A stretch of 64,000 bases of DNA from Acetobacterium woodii (GTDB taxonomy: Bacteria > Bacillota > Clostridia > Eubacteriales > Eubacteriaceae): the NCBI GenBank assembly GCA_016213825.1, contig JACQZP010000021.1:124001-188000 (forward strand). Reading direction: 5' to 3'. Positions 63,218-64,000 of this stretch are shown here, one piece after another; position 1 is the first letter of the stretch, and each line of letters starts with the position of its first letter. A program made the position numbers and the translations under genes. The notes under the pieces were generated by a model, which saw only the letters and a list, made by a program, of their open reading frames with translations, did not search any database and was not told where the DNA came from.

Positions 63218-64000
63218 TTAGAATATCTTCTTTAAAGCACCTAATTTTTTACCATAAATTAATGAAGCCATCTCTCTACTGATATAGGTACCACCAGCCC
63301 CGCTCATTGCCAAGAACGGGTAGTTTACTAAATCATTGCTTAATACAACAATGGTCATATCGTCATCAATGTATTTCTCAAAATGAGACGTGTAACCATT
63401 TGGCATTGACCCACCATGGCAGATACTTTTACAATCAAAATGTTTTTTTACAAACAATCCATATCCGCATTTTACATATTTTCCGTCATGGTGAGGCTTT
63501 TGCATTTCCTTTATTGTTTGCGTTTTCAATAGTTTACCATCATGGATTGCTCGATCAAGCAAATAAAAATCACCAACCGTTGTGACCATATCACCACAAG
63601 CAAAGAACATTGATGGGTCCATATAGAACCCTTTTTTACCGTTAATATAATTATTGGCGACATTTTTTTGTTCGTCATCAATAAATCCTGAATGATTCAT
63701 TTTAGCAGGAATAAATAGATAATTTTTAACATATTGGTGATAATTCATTCCCGAAACCATTTCAATGATCAAACCAAGAATAAGATAATTCGTATTACTG
63801 TACGACCATTTTTCACCAGCTGGGAATTTCAATTTATATCCTTTTACAATTTGTAGTATTTCTTGGGGGGTATGATGTTCTCCCCATTTTATTTGTTTTC
63901 TTAGCATCACGTAGTTCGGTATTCCCGACGTATGCGTTAGCAGATGATGAATTGTAATGCCCTGACCCTGGTAGACGTCTGGAAGATAATCGTCAATGTG
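63218..64000 (-). CDS. Serine hydrolase, beta-lactamase class C-like, C-terminal part
   Basis: Partial: the frame runs off the right edge of the window, so the N-terminus with the S-x-x-K nucleophile is outside. Visible are ITIHHLLTHTSGIPNY next to the edge, the second catalytic motif YSNTNYLILG, and the C-terminal CHGGSMPNGY (the His-Gly-Gly, in place of Lys-Thr-Gly). This is the class C beta-lactamase/esterase (PBP4*-like) family; peptidase or esterase action is more likely than antibiotic resistance. Confidence 0.82.
   Translation of the reverse strand, partial: HIDDYLPDVYQGQGITIHHLLTHTSGIPNYVMLRKQIKWGEHHTPQEILQIVKGYKLKFPAGEKWSYSNTNYLILGLIIEMVSGMNYHQYVKNYLFIPAKMNHSGFIDDEQKNVANNYINGKKGFYMDPSMFFACGDMVTTVGDFYLLDRAIHDGKLLKTQTIKEMQKPHHDGKYVKCGYGLFVKKHFDCKSICHGGSMPNGYTSHFEKYIDDDMTIVVLSNDLVNYPFLAMSGAGGTYISREMASLIYGKKLGALKKIF

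Overview
The window looks like a chromosomal segment of a strictly anaerobic, Gram-positive acetogen of the Eubacteriaceae. An Acetobacterium-like organism is my best guess, made from gene content alone. The pointers are clostridial ChW repeats on a surface protein, a DUF3786 protein, a tandem Mop-domain molybdate-binding protein, a UroD-type methyltransferase of the kind used with corrinoid proteins, oxygen-independent sulfatase maturation, hybrid-cluster/hemerythrin stress genes, and Shine-Dalgarno sequences of the AGGAGG type before nearly every gene. No rRNA, tRNA or CRISPR array was seen.

Layout. 1-3.3 kb: the start of a MalT/LuxR-type regulator and a three-gene drug-type ABC exporter. 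3.4-8.3 kb: Na+/H+ antiporter, PutP-like Na+ symporter, TspO-like membrane protein. 8.6-11 kb: a Crp/Fnr regulator, a DUF1858 protein, and a two-gene operon ending in a hemerythrin. One perfect palindrome lies near -41 of both divergent promoters. 11-16.2 kb: GyrI-like protein, DUF3786, UroD-type methyltransferase, Mop protein, LysR regulator, small protein. 16.4-32.6 kb: a signalling stretch (5TM-PAS-GGDEF-HD-GYP, HelD helicase, S41 protease, CysK, response regulator/HD-GYP with a multi-PAS kinase, ChW surface protein, GGDEF protein). 32.9-38 kb: a four-gene PucR cluster with a CodB-type permease, an M20 dipeptidase and an M29/NicX-like metalloenzyme. 38-47.5 kb: M13 lipoprotein peptidase, ferredoxin-like protein, and assorted stress and housekeeping genes. 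47.8-53.6 kb: a compact phage- or plasmid-like module (holin, endolysin, DUF2922, DUF1659, ArpU-like HTH, primase-helicase, zinc ribbon) without integrase or virion genes. 54.2-60 kb: accessory genes, including a 1147-residue SIR2-STAND-TPR protein that looks like a phage-sensing NADase. 60-64 kb: lipoprotein sulfatase with its radical-SAM maturase, a Fic-like remnant and a serine hydrolase cut by the window end.

The most unusual signal is a dispersed palindromic element of about 170 bp in five copies. Four copies end only 26-30 bp before a start codon, just upstream of the ribosome binding site, in front of unrelated genes. In the fifth, shorter copy several helices have changed sequence on both arms while staying complementary, which is what selection on a folded RNA or DNA hairpin would leave. 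Other points for a second look are the nearly identical 120-bp TPR units in the SIR2-STAND gene, a 5' fragment of a group IIC intron sitting right after a terminator hairpin, and a sulfatase with a non-canonical Ser-type active site.
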